Below, in pieces: positions 60,921 to 64,000 of a DNA stretch of 64,000 nucleotides (the stretch's first letter is position 1; each line of letters begins with the position of its first letter). Position numbers and translations under genes: made by a program. Location of the stretch: positions 992,001-1,056,000 of the forward strand of contig CANLSF010000001.1 in the NCBI GenBank assembly GCA_947493695.1, given 5' to 3'. The notes below the pieces were generated by a model, which saw only the letters and a program-made list of their open reading frames with translations, was not told where the DNA came from and ran no database searches. The DNA comes from an uncultured Kiloniellaceae bacterium. Lineage in GTDB: Bacteria; Pseudomonadota; Alphaproteobacteria; Kiloniellales; Kiloniellaceae.

Positions 60921-62264
60921 TTATCGGTTTGATGCTAAGAAATCATTTCGGGCCTGATAGGCCGGCAAAGGAGCCGGACCTCCGTTGGGCGGTATGGGCG
61001 CTTGCGTCTTGGCTTTGATCGTTTCCGTCAGATTCTTCTGCACGATGATTTTCGCCACCATGATAATCGTCAGGAGGTGATAAAGAAGGTCGTAAAATGC
61101 CATGTTCAGAAAGGCGCCGCCCACGGCGTAGCCAACAAGGCTGAGAAAGATCATGGTCGAGAGTTCATGCGCCCATCTGAGCTCAGTGCGATATTTTGTG
61201 CGTGCTCTAATCCACCTGCAGTTGTAGGCGGCGACGAGCCCGAGTATCCCGAACAGCGTGAAGCCAATGAATCCATGCTCTCCGAGCACCTCGAAATAGA
61301 CGCTGTGGAAGGCCCTGGGCTTAAAGGCTTCAGGGACATACTCCATAAAGAGCACATGATCGAACTGCACCAGGAAGCCGCCACCAAAAATCGGATTTGC
61401 CTTGGCGACCTCATACCCGAACTTCCAGGCGTCGAAGCGTCCGGAGGCTGAGCCGTCGTCCTCGTAGGTTTCGATCGTACCCATTCGATCGAGCCACTGT
61501 TGAGGCGCAAAGGCGGCACCAATCGCCAGGACGAAGACCAGGCCGATCGTGATGACGAATTTCCGCTTGGCGCGGAGCAGCAGCATCAGGGCCATAACGG
61601 TGGCGGCAAGCAGTGCGCCGCGGGAATAGGACGCGAAGACAGCCAATCCGGTCAACAACATCGAGGCCCCCAGGGCCCGGCGGACCCATATGTGCTCTGT
61701 CGTAACCTGCAGGTAACGCATCAGCGGGAGCACGACCAGCAAAGAAAAAGCGAGCTGATTGTTGTCCGCGATGAAAGAGAGCGGCGGACCCCAGACACGG
61801 TAGTTGCCGGCTGTCACGATCGCAAAGAGGCCACCCTTAACTCCGTAATACCCCAGGGACAAAACGATAATCCAGATGAGTGCCTGGAGGCGTTCGCGAT
61901 TCGTGACCAGGACCATCGTCATGAAGGTCATGGCCAGAATTTTTATCGTGCGGTCCCACTTCAGATAAGCCTGATCCGGCACGATTGCGAAGACCGTCGT
62001 AATGCTGACCCAGATCGTGATCATGATCACCAGGACAGAGATCGCATTCATCGGAAGGCGCTTGGGTTCGCGCGATAAGACCGTGCCCACAATCGTTAAA
62101 AGGGCCACTGCAAGTGCGAAGGGAAGACTATAGGCAAATCCCCAGGTCAGACGATGCGGGTTCATGTAAGAAAGCCAGCACCACATAGTGATGCCGACAT
62201 AAGGCCGCATAAGGATGACCGGGAAGGTCGCCAGTATGTTGAGGGTTATGAAAAGATCCCGCAT
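60921..62264 (-). CDS. O-antigen-ligase/polymerase-type membrane protein, exosortase-A-associated type
   Basis: A 447-residue inner-membrane protein with about 12 helices. The start, MRDLFITLNILATFPVILMR and SYMNPHRLTWGFAYSLPFA, matches the family annotated as a putative O-glycosylation ligase of exosortase A systems (TIGR03097, from memory). The periplasmic part contains FGGGFLVQFDHVLFMEYVPEAFKPRAFHSVYFEVLGEHGF, the ligase signature region. It should join or polymerise exported oligosaccharide units. 258 bases separate it from the GT4 gene downstream. No exosortase gene is in the window. Confidence 0.83.
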   Translation of the reverse strand: MRDLFITLNILATFPVILMRPYVGITMWCWLSYMNPHRLTWGFAYSLPFALAVALLTIVGTVLSREPKRLPMNAISVLVIMITIWVSITTVFAIVPDQAYLKWDRTIKILAMTFMTMVLVTNRERLQALIWIIVLSLGYYGVKGGLFAIVTAGNYRVWGPPLSFIADNNQLAFSLLVVLPLMRYLQVTTEHIWVRRALGASMLLTGLAVFASYSRGALLAATVMALMLLLRAKRKFVITIGLVFVLAIGAAFAPQQWLDRMGTIETYEDDGSASGRFDAWKFGYEVAKANPIFGGGFLVQFDHVLFMEYVPEAFKPRAFHSVYFEVLGEHGFIGFTLFGILGLVAAYNCRWIRARTKYRTELRWAHELSTMIFLSLVGYAVGGAFLNMAFYDLLYHLLTIIMVAKIIVQKNLTETIKAKTQAPIPPNGGPAPLPAYQARNDFLASNR

Positions 62265-62649
62265 TGCGGCGCGAACTACCTTTTGTTCGTCAGGAGTTTA
62301 GCTCAAAGACAAAATTTAATCAGGACAATAAGACACAACTGCTTGACGGACCATAAATATCGCTCTTGTTATTCTGGAGCAACGAAAGCCTACATACGAT
62401 ATGCTGTTTCTATCCTACAAACGCGCTGATATGGAAGCGCGAAAGGCTGAATCAATTTAATTGTTTGTGGGCTGTTCCGATGTGTTAAACAGATTTGTAA
62501 TTGCATCAATGCTAATTAGGGCTGAAGCGGTCGTATGCCGTCGCTGACGGAATACTGTGCGCAGACCGGTAATCATCGCGGGTGTTTTTTGATTAACCCG
62601 CCGATCTGTCGTTTGACCAACCCAGAATAGAAGCCGAGGAAAAGAGAAA
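62265..62649. other. Intergenic region between the ligase and the small membrane protein
   Basis: These 385 bases carry no coding sequence I can support. A possible sigma-70 promoter (TTGACG at 62343-62348 and TGTTAT at 62367-62372, spacing 18) points towards the plus-strand small protein and glycosyltransferase, with a leader of about 270 bases. Upstream of the ligase start no hexamers stand out. Confidence 0.35.
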
Positions 62650-62880
62650 GTGGCTTTTTTACAGAGCTTGATGAACGCAGGATTACTTCTCTCGGCGATA
62701 GGCCTTGTTGGGGTGCTCATTCACTGGACGATCAAAAACGATGGCAGCAAGTCGATCAAAGATCAGACAGGTCTCTTTAAGATGAGGGATTATGAAGCCG
62801 AGCAGCAGCAGGCTACCGAACAGAAGCTTCGGACCGTTGAGAACAGGATGCGGGATCAGGAATTCCGCAGCCGGCAGTAA
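62650..62880 (+). CDS. Small membrane protein with coiled-coil tail
   Basis: A 76-residue protein not recognised as a family. One TM helix (about 10-30: LLLSAIGLVGVLIHWTI) is followed by a charged Gln/Glu-rich tail (YEAEQQQATEQKLRTVENRMRDQEF) that looks like a coiled coil. The start is GTG 62650, with AGGAAAAG upstream; an ATG at 62671 is possible. It lies 141 bases before a glycosyltransferase gene on the same strand, so it may help place that enzyme at the membrane. Confidence 0.62.
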   Translation: MAFLQSLMNAGLLLSAIGLVGVLIHWTIKNDGSKSIKDQTGLFKMRDYEAEQQQATEQKLRTVENRMRDQEFRSRQ

Positions 62881-63021
62881 CCTGAACACGCTCTGCATCA
62901 TTTGAACGGTCGCTCTGATCATGAAATTTCTCATGCATACGAACCCGGGCTTCGCCGGCGCTGACCTGCGATGCAGGCAGACGGCAAAAAAAGTAAGCGG
63001 GCTTAAGAAAAGTATCTGGCG

Positions 63022-64000
63022 ATGCGCGTAGCAGCAGTAATTCCGTGTTTTAAGGTCAAGAACTTCGTCCTGGATGTGCTGGCAGCCATCGGAGATGAGG
63101 TCGATGCAATTTACGCGATTGACGACTGCTGTCCGGAAGGATCGGGTGCGTTTATCGAGGAAAACTGCTCTGATCCGCGCCTTAAAGTGCACCGGCACGA
63201 GAAGAACAAGGGCGTCGGCGGTGCAATTATGACCGGATACGGCCTTGCGCTGGCTGATGGTATGGACATCATCGTCAAGATCGATGGCGATGGGCAGATG
63301 GACCCGACTCTGGTCCCTGAATTGATTCGCCCGATTGTCAATCTCGAGGCGGACTACGTTAAGGGAAACCGGTTTTTCTCGCTCTATGACGTTCAATCCA
63401 TGCCGTCGGTACGCCTCTTCGGGAATGCCGTTTTAAGCTTCATGACAAAGTTTTCGAGTGGTTACTGGCGTATTTTCGATCCGACAAACGGCTTTACCGC
63501 GATTAGCGCGATCTCGGCCAAGCGCTTGAATTTCGATAATATTTCCGAGCGCTATTTTTTCGAGACCGACATGCTGATCAATCTTGGCGGTATCCGCGCC
63601 GTTGTTCAGGATTTTCCTATGCAGGCGGTTTACGCTGACGAGGAAAGCAATCTCAAGATCAGCGATATCGCGTTCAGTTTTTTGATCAAGCATATCAAGG
63701 CTTCAATCCGCAGGATCTTCTACACCTATTTCCTGCGGGATTTCTCAGTTGCTTCCGTGAATCTCTTTTTCAGTATTCTGTTCGGCCTTTTCGGCTCGAT
63801 TTTCGGTGGTCTCGAATGGTCTCACTCCATTGAAACGGGCATTCCGGCCTCCACCGGTACGGTGATGATTGCGGTTCTGCCGATTATTCTCAGCGTACAA
63901 TTCTTCATCGCGTTTCTGTCCCATGACATCGGGAACGAGCCGAGAATCCCGCTTATCAAAACAAAGTTTGATCAGCGAAGGGTTGTGAAGGCATTGGAGC
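63022..64000 (+). CDS. Glycosyltransferase family 2, dolichol/polyprenyl-phosphate mannosyltransferase-like (3' end outside window)
   Basis: The first 326 residues of an enzyme that runs off the window. The GT-A fold is clear: AAVIPCFKVKNFVLDVL, IYAIDDCCPEGSG, NKGVGGAIMTGYGLALADG, and the metal-binding Asp-X-Asp in VKIDGDGQMDP. DFPMQAVYADEESNLK follows, then two C-terminal TM helices (about 235-265 and 285-305). These match polyprenyl-phosphate sugar transferases that anchor sugars to a lipid carrier. The start is ATG 63022. No stop is reached before 64000. Confidence 0.88.
   Translation, partial: MRVAAVIPCFKVKNFVLDVLAAIGDEVDAIYAIDDCCPEGSGAFIEENCSDPRLKVHRHEKNKGVGGAIMTGYGLALADGMDIIVKIDGDGQMDPTLVPELIRPIVNLEADYVKGNRFFSLYDVQSMPSVRLFGNAVLSFMTKFSSGYWRIFDPTNGFTAISAISAKRLNFDNISERYFFETDMLINLGGIRAVVQDFPMQAVYADEESNLKISDIAFSFLIKHIKASIRRIFYTYFLRDFSVASVNLFFSILFGLFGSIFGGLEWSHSIETGIPASTGTVMIAVLPIILSVQFFIAFLSHDIGNEPRIPLIKTKFDQRRVVKALE

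Overview
The window reads as chromosome of a Gram-negative bacterium, most likely an alphaproteobacterium of the Rhodospirillales/Kiloniellales type. This placement is an inference from gene content: an edd-eda-hexR Entner-Doudoroff block, a TRAP transporter operon, a CHCC zinc-finger protein, HspQ, YciB, and many GTG/TTG starts with overlapping ATGA/TTGA gene junctions. No phage genes, complete insertion sequences, CRISPR arrays or rRNA genes were seen. One intact tRNA gene, tRNA-Arg(CCG), is present.

Layout. (1) 1-1944: end of edd, then eda and a HexR-type regulator. (2) 2028-10546: an MFS/spermidine-synthase-like fusion, a hybrid histidine kinase, small proteins, and an exbB-exbD-exbD energy-transducing block. 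(3) 10728-19581: an MscS channel, a periplasmic binding protein overlapping a CHASE-PAS histidine kinase, a TauD-like dioxygenase with a TauE/SafE permease, and a DUF2927 lipoprotein. (4) 19616-27505, minus strand: an apparent catabolic operon (DUF1445, TRAP DctP-DctQ-DctM, DUF2848, M24-fold hydrolase, LysR, amidase) behind a 23-bp palindrome. (5) 27714-27990: tRNA-Arg next to a decayed, truncated tandem copy of its 3' half and 3' flank, and a clipped gene start. (6) 28087-39816: mostly single genes (GNAT, HspQ, Tat rhodanese, redoxin-2OG dioxygenase fusion, YciB, ABC ATPase plus lipoprotein hydrolase, TetR/DUF1348 divergon with two operators, fasciclin, HD hydrolase, a 19-repeat Sel1 protein). 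(7) 40187-64000: a large surface-polysaccharide region.

The polysaccharide region holds a flippase, five glycosyltransferases (the last cut by the window edge), an O-antigen-ligase-type polymerase resembling the exosortase-A-associated family, UDP-GlcNAc 2-epimerase, a polysaccharide deacetylase, two FemAB/GNAT-like transferases, an asparagine-synthetase homologue with a degenerate glutaminase half, a metallo-beta-lactamase-fold protein, a GMC dehydrogenase with two small partners, a YdcF-type protein and a secreted Kelch/beta-helix protein. Together they could make, polymerise, decorate with amide or amino-acid groups, deacetylate and anchor an exopolysaccharide. No exosortase and no PEP-CTERM protein is in the window.

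The most interesting points are the Ser2 asparagine synthetase next to FemAB-like transferases, the unassigned TRAP/amidase/creatinase-like operon, the tRNA ghost repeat, the redoxin domain with Cys replaced by Ser fused to a dioxygenase, and the Kelch/beta-helix secreted protein.
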